A DNA stretch of 37,259 bases from FCB group bacterium (GTDB taxonomy: Bacteria > Fidelibacterota > Marinisomatia > SCGC-AAA003-L08 > JACNLC01): positions 11,787 through 49,045 of the forward strand of contig JAADGM010000148.1 of assembly GCA_013152375.1 (NCBI GenBank), in the 5' to 3' direction. This document shows positions 26,959-34,212 of the stretch, in pieces (positions within the stretch are counted from its first letter, which is position 1; each line of letters opens with the position of its first letter). A program made the translations under genes and the position numbers. The notes under the pieces are model-generated. The model worked only from the letters and a program-made list of their open reading frames with translations. It was not told where the DNA came from and did no database searches.

Positions 26959-27575
26959 CAGGATAATTTTTCTTCAATTTGACGGTAAATTTCCTGCAGC
27001 TTTTTTTCATCATGAAAAATATCAAAATCATCGGTTTCCACAGTGAGTACCGGGATATCCTCCAACCTCTTCATCCATTGTTCATACAAGATGCTCAGAC
27101 GATAGAGGTACTCGGGATCTATGCCCTTTTCAAATTCACGGCTGCGCTTCTTGATGCGTATGATCAGTGTATCAATATTGGCCCTTAGGTAGATAATCAG
27201 GTCGGGTTTGCGCAAAAAAGAAGTCATATTCATGAACAGATTGCGGTAGGTGGACCAATCCCGTTTGGACATGAAGTGCATGTCGCTCAGGTTGCGGGCA
27301 AAGATCTCCACATCTTCGTAAATGGTTCTGTCCTGGATCACGCCACCTTCCGTGTTGGCCATGTCCATGTGAGTCCTGAACCGGTGCTGCAGAAAATAGA
27401 TCTGCAGATTGAAGCTCCAGCGGCTCATGTCATCGTAAAAATCACTCAAATAGGGGTTGTCTACAACTGATTCAAAAAAGGTTTTCCAGCCGTAATGCCC
27501 GGCAAGGGTTTTAGTGAAGGTGGTCTTTCCCACGCCGATATTACCTGCAATTCCGATGAAGGGCGCTGACATCAT
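26958..27575 (-). CDS. Deoxynucleoside kinase (dGK/dCK family)
   Basis: The frame opens at 27644, but the ATG at 27575 is chosen because it overlaps the mtaB stop (ATGATG/TGA) and puts the P-loop at the usual distance. 205 residues. P-loop GNIGVGKTT at 11-19, FESVVDNPYLSDFYDD, the QDRTIYED (DRS-like) motif, and a basic lid LIIRIKKRSREFEKG. This family phosphorylates deoxynucleosides (dG, dA or dC) for salvage. Substrate cannot be told from the sequence. It is in the same run as purN and purH, and its pathway meets the deoxyribose-phosphate metabolism of the BMC operon only indirectly. Confidence 0.9.
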   Translation of the reverse strand: MMSAPFIGIAGNIGVGKTTFTKTLAGHYGWKTFFESVVDNPYLSDFYDDMSRWSFNLQIYFLQHRFRTHMDMANTEGGVIQDRTIYEDVEIFARNLSDMHFMSKRDWSTYRNLFMNMTSFLRKPDLIIYLRANIDTLIIRIKKRSREFEKGIDPEYLYRLSILYEQWMKRLEDIPVLTVETDDFDIFHDEKKLQEIYRQIEEKLS

Positions 27576-28870
27576 TGAACCATTTCTCCCTTCAGAATAT
27601 CCTCCACTCTCCCGGTCAGTTTTACTTCGGCAAGGGTATTGCACAGATCCCCCCTTCCGGGAACCTGCACCTGAATGTAATTATCTGTGAAACCGGTTAG
27701 CAATCCGTGGCTGCCGGATTCAAAAAGCACGGTTCTGGTTTGGCCGACAGCCCGGTCGTAAAAAGCCTGTTTTTTCAGAACAGACAGCTCGTGCAGTTTA
27801 CGGCTGCGCCGCTCCCGTTCGGCGGTGCTAACGGCCCCGGTGAGCGCCAGAGCGGACGTACCCGGACGTTCCGAATAGGTGAAAACATGCAGCGCTGAAA
27901 TCTCCAATCCTTTGATAAAATCTACGGTTTCATGAAAATCTTCATCTGTTTCACCCGGGAACCCCACGATCACATCCGCGGCAATGAAGGCGTCCGGCAG
28001 CAGTCTGCGAATTTTGTTTACACGTCGGGCATAAAGATCCCTGGGATAACGCCGTTTCATGAGCCGCAGTATCCTGTCTGAACCGGACTGAAGCGGCAGG
28101 TGGAAATGGGGACAGAATTTCGGTGATGACGTCATCAGTTCGAGGATCTCATCCGTGAGAAGGTTAGGCTCTATGGAGGAGAGACGCAGGCGATTCAGTC
28201 CTTCCACCGATTCCAGAGACCGTAACAAATCCACCAAAGATTCGCCGGTACTTTTTCCGAAATCTCCGATGTTCACACCTGTCAGGACGATCTCATTCGA
28301 ACCCTGTCCTATGATGACCTGAGCTGCTGCCACCACTTCGGCGATGGAGCCGTTCCGGCTTTGTCCCCTGGCCATGGGAATTGTGCAGTAGGAACAATTG
28401 TAGTCACAACCATCCTGAATTTTCAGGAAAGAGCGGGTGCGCGTCCCCACTGACCAGGAAGCATGGTAATCGAGGTGATCCTGTCCCGAACTCGTAAGAA
28501 TTACCGGGGCACCGTTTTTAGGGTGTTCAGCCAGGCGGCTGATGAGATCGAATTTATCCGCCGACCCCAGCACCAGATCCACACCGGGAATTGCGGCTAT
28601 CTCCTCTGCCCTCAGTTCGGCATAACAGCCTACAACCGCCACATACGCCCCGGGGGCGCGCTTGCGTACCTGCCGGATGAGTTTGCGGCATTTTCGTTCG
28701 GCATTGCCGGTAACTGTGCAGGTGTTCAGTACATAGACATCGGCTGGATCCGAAAAAGTCACGATTTCATAATTTTTCTGCTTGAAATCCCTGGCAATCG
28801 TGGAGGTTTCGGCATAATTCAGCTTGCAGCCGAGGGTATGAAAGGCGATCCTTTTAAGGTCTTGCTTCAT
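27572..28870 (-). CDS. mtaB: MtaB-type tRNA (t6A37) methylthiotransferase
   Basis: 432 residues. Radical-SAM enzyme that adds a methylthio group to t6A37 of tRNA. N-terminal cluster ligands C15 (HTLGCKLNYAET), C51 and C82; radical-SAM triad C155-x3-C159-x2-C162 (IQDGCDYNCSYC); C-terminal TRAM-like part (TDNYIQVQVPG). The GCKLNYAET form of the N-motif separates MtaB from MiaB (GCQMN) and RimO. Its ATG directly abuts the oppF stop. Confidence 0.94.
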   Translation of the reverse strand: MKQDLKRIAFHTLGCKLNYAETSTIARDFKQKNYEIVTFSDPADVYVLNTCTVTGNAERKCRKLIRQVRKRAPGAYVAVVGCYAELRAEEIAAIPGVDLVLGSADKFDLISRLAEHPKNGAPVILTSSGQDHLDYHASWSVGTRTRSFLKIQDGCDYNCSYCTIPMARGQSRNGSIAEVVAAAQVIIGQGSNEIVLTGVNIGDFGKSTGESLVDLLRSLESVEGLNRLRLSSIEPNLLTDEILELMTSSPKFCPHFHLPLQSGSDRILRLMKRRYPRDLYARRVNKIRRLLPDAFIAADVIVGFPGETDEDFHETVDFIKGLEISALHVFTYSERPGTSALALTGAVSTAERERRSRKLHELSVLKKQAFYDRAVGQTRTVLFESGSHGLLTGFTDNYIQVQVPGRGDLCNTLAEVKLTGRVEDILKGEMVQ

Positions 28871-29875
28871 TCAGACCTGATGGCAGGCAGTGAAGTGATT
28901 TTCGGACTTTTCAACGAGACCCGGCTGCTCCACACGGCATTGCTCGATGAAGTCTCCGTTGGCATTGGCCAGGGGACAGCGGGGATGAAACGTGCAGCCT
29001 GAAGGCGGATTTGCCGGGCTGGGCACATCTCCCGTGAGGATGATGCGCCGGGATTTGTTGTCCGGATCTGCAACGGGGACGGCTGACAGCAGTGCATTAG
29101 AATAGGGATGCTGTGTCGTATGATAAAGCTCCGCAGCCTCGGCAATCTCGGCGATTTTACCCAGGTACATCACCGCCACCCGATCGGAAATATATTCAAC
29201 CACCGACAGATCGTGAGCAATGAAAAGATAGGTCAGTCCGTAGGACTTCTGCAGGTCTTTAAGCAGATTGATGATCTGGGCCTGGATAGAGACATCCAGC
29301 GCAGAGACGGGCTCATCCAGAATGATCAGTTTGGGTCTTACAGAGAGTGCCCTGGCAATCCCGATACGCTGGCGCTGACCGCCGGAAAACTCATGGGGAT
29401 ATCGCTTGGCATGCAGCCGGGGTAAACCCACGATGTCCAGCAACCGGTAAATCTCAGTGGTTATTTCCTGCTTTGGGACAATCCGGTGAACCCTGAGTGC
29501 TTCCGCCAGCATATTCTCGACTGTCATGCGGGGATTTAATGAGCTGTAGGGGTCCTGGAAAATAATCTGCATACCTCTGCGGAGCGGCCGCAGTTCTCTG
29601 GTGGAAAGCCCAACCAGCTCGCGTCCCTCAAATTTAACAGAGCCCGCCGTGGGCTGAAGCAGTTGAAGGATCAAGCGCCCGGTAGTGGTCTTTCCGCAGC
29701 CGGATTCGCCGACGAGCCCCAGAGTTTCTCCCCGGAACAGTTTGAACGAAACGTCATCCACGGCTTTGACATAGCCCTGTATGCGGGAGAAAAATCCCCT
29801 GCGAATGGGGAAATATTTTTTCAGTCCGGTGACCTCGACGAGGACTTCTCTTGGGTGGTTTTGATCAGAGTTCAA
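28871..29875 (-). CDS. oppF: Oligopeptide/dipeptide ABC transporter ATPase (OppF/DppF type)
   Basis: 334 residues. Walker [10 protein letters not shown] at 56-64, [16 protein letters not shown] (the OppF Q-loop form), signature [15 protein letters not shown] from 163, Walker [17 protein letters not shown], and the C-terminal oligo_HPY region with its Cys-rich TFHPRCPLA. Supplies ATP energy to a peptide or nickel importer whose other subunits are not in this window. The start is TTG at 29875; an in-frame stop upstream and lack of a downstream ATG in the conserved N-terminus support it. It leads the long minus-strand run ending in rodA. Confidence 0.92.
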   Translation of the reverse strand: MNSDQNHPREVLVEVTGLKKYFPIRRGFFSRIQGYVKAVDDVSFKLFRGETLGLVGESGCGKTTTGRLILQLLQPTAGSVKFEGRELVGLSTRELRPLRRGMQIIFQDPYSSLNPRMTVENMLAEALRVHRIVPKQEITTEIYRLLDIVGLPRLHAKRYPHEFSGGQRQRIGIARALSVRPKLIILDEPVSALDVSIQAQIINLLKDLQKSYGLTYLFIAHDLSVVEYISDRVAVMYLGKIAEIAEAAELYHTTQHPYSNALLSAVPVADPDNKSRRIILTGDVPSPANPPSGCTFHPRCPLANANGDFIEQCRVEQPGLVEKSENHFTACHQV

Positions 29876-30352
29876 TATGTTAAATCCATCTTTTTTTCAG
29901 ACGGAAAATTTAGCTTTCTAAAGGGCGATTTTTCAACAGGATTCGCTGTGAATGACCGACTCTTTTACCAAAATTGTCAGGATTGAACCCTGATTCTGCA
30001 AATGCCGGCTCAATCTGCGGAGCCAGAACTTCCCGGGATGAGATTACCTTGATCTGTTGAGTTTGACAACTGCAGGGTAAACGGTGTTTGCCGGACCTGG
30101 ACTGCTGACGCAGATAAGCAACGCTGGTTTCGTGCGTGGAAAAGCAGACTATGTATCTCATATATGCAGGGGACAGTTGACACTTGACAGTCAGCCGGCT
30201 CTTAAAAAGACTGCCGTAAAAGCTTCTCCTCAATTCAGGCTGCATCGGACACCCATTCCCCCCGGCGCTCTTCGCAACAGTCTCTCCCACAGAAACTTTT
30301 TCTTGCACCGTTTACCCAAGCTGTGATAGATTTGAACAAATGTTAATCGACT
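29876..30352. other. Divergent intergenic region between oppF and the BMC operon
   Basis: 477 bp without a convincing gene. On the oppF side the minus strand has TTGAAA (29936-29931), 17 nt, then CTAAAT (29913-29908), a mediocre promoter 33 nt before the oppF start. A small hairpin TCAGG-attgaac-CCTGA lies at 29977-29993. Tandem TTGACA boxes occur at 30177-30182 and 30184-30189 on the plus strand without a clear -10. The BMC-side promoter and operator are listed separately. A 132-codon minus-strand frame here has no recognisable content. Confidence 0.6.
30303..30334 (+). promoter_or_regulatory. Candidate promoter of the regulator/BMC operon
   Basis: TTG at 30303-30305, then 21 nt, then TAGATTTG at 30327-30334. 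This matches the Bacteroidetes-type pattern TTG-N~19-21-TAnnTTTG. Transcription would begin near 30341, inside the first operator dyad, which suits repression. Uncertain, because the host may not be a Bacteroidetes and the other promoter in this operon is of the ordinary sigma-70 type. Confidence 0.35.
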
Positions 30353-30366
30353 ATGAACATATGTTC
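30334..30366. promoter_or_regulatory. Paired operator dyads for the SorC/DeoR-type regulator
   Basis: GAACAAATGTTA at 30334-30345 and the perfect palindrome GAACATATGTTC at 30355-30366 share the form GAACA-NN-TGTT. Their centres are 21 bp apart, two helical turns, so bound proteins would lie on one face of the DNA. The B. subtilis DeoR operator (a SorC-family protein) also starts TTGAACAAA as I recall it. The pair is directly at the start of the regulator gene, which suggests autoregulation of the whole BMC operon. Confidence 0.65.
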
Positions 30367-31333
30367 TGCTCTCATAATGCTGCCTGATCTGCAGAAAGAG
30401 GATCCGTCTCAGATGCTTTACGAAGCGGCCAGACTTTATTACGAGCATAATTTCAGTCAGCAGCAGATTGCCGAAAAACTAGGTGTTTCCCGACCCGGGG
30501 TCTCACGGCTCCTGCAAAAGGCCCGCTCAAGGGGGATCGTCAGAATAGAGATTATCGATCCTGCCAACCGGGGAACCGCCCTGGAGCATGAATTACAAAA
30601 CCGGTTTAATCTGAAAGCGGTAACCGTGGTGCCCTATGAATCCGAAAATGACGATGCCGTCAAGTCGAGACTGGCCCGGGCGGCGGCAAAATTTCTGGAG
30701 CAGATCATCACAGACGGCACTATCCTTGGGGTGTCATGGGGAACCACCCTGCAGGCTGTCTCCCTGGCGTTGTCTAAAAAGAAACTAAGGAATATGGCCG
30801 TGGTACAGCTTAACGGCGGTATCTCCCGGGCAGAATATGATACACACGCCAGCGAAATCGTTCGCCGATTGGGTGAACGGTTTGGAGCTGTCCCCTATTT
30901 GCTGCCCTTGCCCGCCGTGGTAGATCGGGCAGAACTCAAACAAAATATTACTTCGGATAAAAACATCGCCCGGACCCTGGACCTGGGAGAACAGGCCACG
31001 GTCGCACTCTATACCGTGGGCTCTTTCGGACATCAATCTGCCCTGGTAAAGGCAGACTATTTTGAACCTGTGGAAGTGGAACACCTCCTGGATGAAGGTG
31101 CCGTGGGCGATATCTGCTCCAGGATCATCAGCCGGGACGGCTCCATCTCATCCCCGGAACTGGATGAGCGGACCATAGGTATTTCCCTGGGTGCGCTGCA
31201 AGAGAAACCCTGGTCCGTTGCTGTAGCCGGAGGGCGGCAAAAAATTGCACCCGTTCGGGCAGCCCTGGAGGGGAGCTACTGTAATGTGCTCATCACCGAT
31301 GAGATCACGGCAACGGAATTGTTAGAGCAATAG
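30353..31333 (+). CDS. SorC/DeoR (B. subtilis type)-family sugar-phosphate-responsive regulator
   Basis: 326 residues from the first ATG. N-terminal helix-turn-helix ([33 protein letters not shown], about 22-55), then a SorC effector domain ([68 protein letters not shown]), related to the sugar isomerase/NagB fold. Family members bind phosphorylated sugars; B. subtilis DeoR responds to deoxyribose 5-phosphate, which matches the DeoC gene directly downstream. The start is uncertain: ATG at 30353 overlaps the second operator and has no ribosome site; ATG at 30377 has none either; ATG at 30413 (M21) is preceded by AGAGGA and would still keep the helix-turn-helix. It is 7 nt before the fusion gene. 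Confidence 0.88.
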   Translation: MNICSALIMLPDLQKEDPSQMLYEAARLYYEHNFSQQQIAEKLGVSRPGVSRLLQKARSRGIVRIEIIDPANRGTALEHELQNRFNLKAVTVVPYESENDDAVKSRLARAAAKFLEQIITDGTILGVSWGTTLQAVSLALSKKKLRNMAVVQLNGGISRAEYDTHASEIVRRLGERFGAVPYLLPLPAVVDRAELKQNITSDKNIARTLDLGEQATVALYTVGSFGHQSALVKADYFEPVEVEHLLDEGAVGDICSRIISRDGSISSPELDERTIGISLGALQEKPWSVAVAGGRQKIAPVRAALEGSYCNVLITDEITATELLEQ

Positions 31334-31340
31334 CGCCGGT

Positions 31341-32777
31341 ATGGGATCACACAATATGCCAGATTCACCTCATCATCAATTATCAATTGCCCTGGGGGCC
31401 GACCACGGGGGTTTTGCTCTTAAGGAAACCCTGCTGGCTCATCTGTCCGGCAAAGGCTATACGGTAAAAGATTGCGGTACTTTCAGCAGCCGGCCCGTAG
31501 ATTATCCTGAATTTGCCCGCATCGTGGCGGAAAAAGTTTCCACCGGAGAAGTCGATTTCGGCATTGTCGTTGATGGCGCCGGGATCGGCTCGGCTATGAC
31601 GGCCAATAAAATTGACGGCGTCCGGGCCGCCCAGTGCTACGACCTCTCCACCGCCAGAAATGCCCGGGAACATAATAATGCCAATGTTCTGACCCTGGGA
31701 GCAGGCCTTACGGGTACGGCACTTGCCAAACAAATAGCTGAGATATTCCTCACTACAGCCTGCACGGAGGAGCGACATCTGCGCCGCGTGCAAATGATCA
31801 ACGACCTGGACCGGTCCGGCAGGGAACACTTCCGGGACAGAACAGAAAAACAACCTGAAAAGGAGGAAGACGTGCAGTCCATCACACAGGATGATATGAC
31901 CAGAATTGCCGAAAGAGTCAGTGAACTGCTCACATCTACCGGGATACTGCCGGGGGACATTACCGGGGCAGCCTGCGACTCCGAAATGGTTTGCAGCTGT
32001 GGTGTCCACCTGGAAAAAGATCCGGCCACCCTGCGTCACTTCATGCAGATGGGGGTCAACCGTTTTGGATATCACGACGGCACCGGCGGAGACTGCGTCC
32101 CGGAGGACATCGCCCGCTGTATTGACCACACCTTTCTTAAACCCACCGCCACAACGGCCGACATCAAACGGATCTGCCAGGAAGCCCGGGAGTTTCAGTT
32201 TGCCTCGGTGTGCGTATCTCCCAGTTACGTCAGACTCGCTGCCCGGGAGCTTGCCGGAACGGCTGTGAATGTCTGTACGGTGGTGGGATTCCCCTCGGGC
32301 GCACATGCACCGGAGATCAAAGCCCTGGAAGCCCGTCAGGCCATTCGTGAGGGCGCCAAAGAAATAGATATGGTGATCAACATCGGGGCTTTGAAAAGCG
32401 GTGATGACGATCTGGTTTACCGGGACATCCGCGGTGTGAGTGAAGCCTGCAGCGACGGCAGCGCTATCTCAAAGGTCATCATCGAAACAGCCTATCTCAC
32501 TGACGAGGAAAAAGTCCGGGCCTGCAAACTGGCTGTCAGGGCACGAGCCAATTATGTCAAAACTTCCACCGGTTTCGGACCCCACGGGGCAACGGTGGAG
32601 GATGTGGAGCTCATGAGTAAAATAGTTCAGCCGATGGGTTTGGGAGTCAAAGCCGCCGGCGGGATCTCATCCTACGACGATGCCCGCAAAATGATCGCCG
32701 CGGGGGCTACTCGGCTGGGGGCCAGTGCAGGGATACGGATCATGAGTGAATCACGGTCAATAACATTTTCAAATTAA
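31341..32777 (+). CDS. deoC: RpiB-like / DeoC fusion: microcompartment deoxyribose-phosphate aldolase
   Basis: 478 residues in three parts. (1) Residues ~13-155: RpiB/LacAB-type isomerase domain ([40 protein letters not shown] with His111). The catalytic Cys of RpiB is Asp78 here (IVVDGAGIG). (2) Residues ~156-255: charged linker, an amphipathic helix typical of encapsulation peptides ([16 protein letters not shown], ~182-197) and a Cys-rich stretch (C212, C218, C220, C252). (3) Residues ~258-475: DeoC class I aldolase, with Schiff-base K407 ([14 protein letters not shown]), K437 (VKAAGG) and D343 (EIDMVIN). DeoC splits 2-deoxyribose 5-phosphate into glyceraldehyde 3-phosphate and acetaldehyde; the latter feeds the aldehyde dehydrogenase of this operon. 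DeoC and RpiB enzymes mark SPU-type BMC loci. An in-frame ribosome site and GTG at 31872 could also give DeoC alone. Start could be M1 or M6. Confidence 0.9.
   Translation: MGSHNMPDSPHHQLSIALGADHGGFALKETLLAHLSGKGYTVKDCGTFSSRPVDYPEFARIVAEKVSTGEVDFGIVVDGAGIGSAMTANKIDGVRAAQCYDLSTARNAREHNNANVLTLGAGLTGTALAKQIAEIFLTTACTEERHLRRVQMINDLDRSGREHFRDRTEKQPEKEEDVQSITQDDMTRIAERVSELLTSTGILPGDITGAACDSEMVCSCGVHLEKDPATLRHFMQMGVNRFGYHDGTGGDCVPEDIARCIDHTFLKPTATTADIKRICQEAREFQFASVCVSPSYVRLAARELAGTAVNVCTVVGFPSGAHAPEIKALEARQAIREGAKEIDMVINIGALKSGDDDLVYRDIRGVSEACSDGSAISKVIIETAYLTDEEKVRACKLAVRARANYVKTSTGFGPHGATVEDVELMSKIVQPMGLGVKAAGGISSYDDARKMIAAGATRLGASAGIRIMSESRSITFSN
31858..31874 (+). promoter_or_regulatory. Internal ribosome-binding site and GTG start for the DeoC half
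   Basis: AAAAGGAGG (31858-31866) is followed after 5 nt by GTG (31872-31874), which is codon 178 of the fusion and in frame. The product would be 301 residues beginning right before the encapsulation peptide. Part of the match comes from the Lys-Glu codons of the linker, so chance is possible, but spacing and position are ideal. Confidence 0.5.
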
Positions 32778-32806
32778 TTCAGTAATCAAATCGCGAAGGA
32801 GATAAA

Positions 32807-33430
32807 GTGGTAGATCTGAGAGCTTATGTATTTTTAGACAATCTGCAGCCCCAATACGCAGCTTTTCTGGGCACCGTGGCCAAGGGCTTTTTGCCCATCA
32901 CCGGGATGGCCTCATTGTATATTGAGATATCGCCGGGTATTGAGATCAACCGCATCACGGATATCGCCTTAAAATCGACGAATGTGACACCCGGGATGCA
33001 AATCGTCGAGCGGCTCTACGGCATGCTGGAAATTCACTCCGAATCCCAGGCCGACGTACGTCAGGCGGGACAGTCTATTTTAGCGGCTCTCGAGCTTACC
33101 GAGGGGGACCGCTGGAAACCAAAGATCTTCTCGAAACAGGTAATCCGCCGGATCGATGACCATCAAACCCAGCTCATCAACCGCATGCGCCACGGCAACA
33201 TGATCGTCCCGGGAGAAACCCTCTTCGTCATGGAGGTCCAGCCGGCAGCCTATGCTGCCCTGGCCGCCAACGAGGCGGAAAAAGCGGCTGAGATCAATAT
33301 TCTCGAGGTCAGATCCTTCGGGTCTTTCGGCCGGATCTACCTTGGCGGTAAAGAGCGGGATATCGATGTGGGCTGGCGTGCCGCCGTCCGGGCCATCGAA
33401 GAGGTGACCGGGAAAGAACATCAAAGTTGA
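32807..33430 (+). CDS. BMC-T shell protein (tandem BMC domains, stacking-trimer type)
   Basis: 207 residues, GTG start at 32807 with GAAGGAG about 6 nt upstream. Two BMC domains: about 1-95 ([40 protein letters not shown]) and about 105-200 ([44 protein letters not shown]). This form, with LDxLQPQ and INRMRHGxM, matches my memory of the Haliangium ochraceum BMC-T2/T3 proteins, which form double-layer trimers with gated central pores. Such pores are thought to pass larger substrates or cofactors, here possibly sugar phosphate, CoA or NAD. It comes 29 nt after the aldolase and before the BMC-H. Confidence 0.92.
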   Translation: MVDLRAYVFLDNLQPQYAAFLGTVAKGFLPITGMASLYIEISPGIEINRITDIALKSTNVTPGMQIVERLYGMLEIHSESQADVRQAGQSILAALELTEGDRWKPKIFSKQVIRRIDDHQTQLINRMRHGNMIVPGETLFVMEVQPAAYAALAANEAEKAAEINILEVRSFGSFGRIYLGGKERDIDVGWRAAVRAIEEVTGKEHQS

Positions 33431-33454
33431 GAGCATGGCTTTCAACTATATAAT
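33427..33454 (+). promoter_or_regulatory. Internal sigma-70-type promoter for BMC-H
   Basis: TTGAGA (33427-33432, 5 of 6 to consensus), 16-nt spacer, TATAAT (33449-33454, perfect). It overlaps the BMC-T stop codon and lies in an AT-rich 82-nt gap within a GC-richer operon. Transcription would start near 33461, giving a ~50-nt leader for the hexamer gene. Confidence 0.55.
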
Positions 33455-33498
33455 CGACGGATTTAAGAAATTGAAGAATACACTTAATAAAAGAGAAT

Positions 33499-33506
33499 AA
33501 GGAGGT
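33499..33506 (+). promoter_or_regulatory. Strong ribosome-binding site of BMC-H
   Basis: AAGGAGGT matches the anti-Shine-Dalgarno completely and ends 6 nt before the ATG at 33513. It is the best ribosome site in the window, in keeping with BMC-H as the most abundant shell protein. Confidence 0.8.
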
Positions 33507-33512
33507 AACAAC

Positions 33513-33824
33513 ATGGCTGAAGCATTAGGAATGCTGGAGACCAGAGGATATCCTGCAGTGGTTGAAGCTGCGGATGCAATGGTGAAGGCCGCAAAAGTTG
33601 AATTGGTATCGTACGAAAAAACAGGCGGCGGCTATGTCACGGTGTGTATCCGTGGTGATGTCGCGGCCGTCAAAGCAGCCTGCGAGGCCGGTAAAGCCGG
33701 CGCCGCCAGAGTGGGTGAGATCGTGGCAGTACATATTATCGCCCGTCCCCATCCCAATGTGGATGCAGTCCTTCCCCTGGGCAGAACCACACAGGGCAAG
33801 GCTGAAATGAAGGGCACAAAGTAG
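33513..33824 (+). CDS. BMC-H hexameric shell protein
   Basis: 103 residues, a single BMC (Pfam BMC) domain. It has the full PduA-like pattern: [20 protein letters not shown], edge lysines K25 and K28 in VKAAKVEL, pore loop KTGGG at 36-40 (PduA: KIGSG), [15 protein letters not shown] and [14 protein letters not shown] short C-terminal tail of about 18 residues follows. Hexamers tile the shell facets, and the central pore admits small metabolites; the all-Gly pore loop predicts a small, non-polar rim. A dedicated promoter and strong ribosome site lie upstream. Very similar by eye to the Haliangium BMC-H. Confidence 0.97.
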   Translation: MAEALGMLETRGYPAVVEAADAMVKAAKVELVSYEKTGGGYVTVCIRGDVAAVKAACEAGKAGAARVGEIVAVHIIARPHPNVDAVLPLGRTTQGKAEMKGTK

Positions 33825-33836
33825 TCCGGAGGGAAA

Positions 33837-34136
33837 ATGAATCTCGCAAAAGTCGTGGGGACTGTGGTCGCCACACAAAAAGAAGCAAGTCTCGAGGGTC
33901 TGAAATTCCTGATCCTGCAGAAGCTTGACCACACCGGAAAACCGGCCGGAGGCAGTCTCGTGGCCGTGGACGCGGTGGATGCCGGTGTCGGTGAAATTGT
34001 GCTGTTTGCCACCGGCAGTTCCGGCCGTCAGACCGTGAGAACCGACAAACGACCCTGCGATGCGGTGGTGATGGCCATCGTGGACAGCTGGGAAGTCGCC
34101 GGTGAGGTAAAGTATAAAAAAGGAGTTGACGATTAA
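33837..34136 (+). CDS. BMC-P pentameric shell vertex protein (first of three)
   Basis: 99 residues, EutN/CcmL family. Marks: LAKVVGTVVATQKEASLEGLKFLIL at the N-terminus, VAVDAVDAGVGEIVLFATGSSGRQT in the middle and DAVVMAIVDSWEV near the end. Pentamers cap the twelve vertices of the shell. It starts 12 nt after BMC-H with GGAGGG just upstream, and has the most typical sequence of the three BMC-P here. Its last residues (KYKKGVDD) are a short charged tail. Confidence 0.94.
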   Translation: MNLAKVVGTVVATQKEASLEGLKFLILQKLDHTGKPAGGSLVAVDAVDAGVGEIVLFATGSSGRQTVRTDKRPCDAVVMAIVDSWEVAGEVKYKKGVDD

Positions 34137-34196
34137 TCACCTTGTAAAGGTAAACCCGGCCGCCGCCCTGTATGCAGCCGGGGTTAATCATTAATC
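34131..34196 (+). promoter_or_regulatory. Intercistronic hairpin between the shell block and the aldehyde dehydrogenase
   Basis: AACCCGGC (34153-34160) pairs with GCCGGGGTT (34177-34185) with one bulged base and a 16-nt loop; the flanks GATTAA (34131-34136) and TTAATC (34191-34196 or 34184-34189) can extend it. No T-run follows. It may be a partial terminator or an mRNA-processing/stability element that lowers enzyme output relative to shell. Confidence 0.45.
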
Positions 34197-34212
34197 TGAT
34201 GGGAGAGAAACG

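Noticed and set aside
29977-29993. TCAGG-attgaac-CCTGA hairpin; its reverse strand reads GGGTTCAATCC like a tRNA T-arm
   Set aside because: There is no acceptor stem, D-arm or anticodon arm at the right distances, so it is not a tRNA.
30177-30189. Two TTGACA boxes in tandem upstream of the regulator
   Set aside because: The best -10 candidates at proper distance are poor (TCTTAA), and the start would be over 140 nt from the gene. Noted only in the gap entry.
29910-30308. 132-codon minus-strand frame in the oppF/BMC gap
   Set aside because: No motif, no ribosome site, odd composition, and it covers the candidate promoter elements. Treated as non-coding.
31383-32306. 307-codon frame antisense to the RpiB-DeoC fusion
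   Set aside because: A shadow caused by GC-rich third positions; the sense strand carries complete enzyme motifs.
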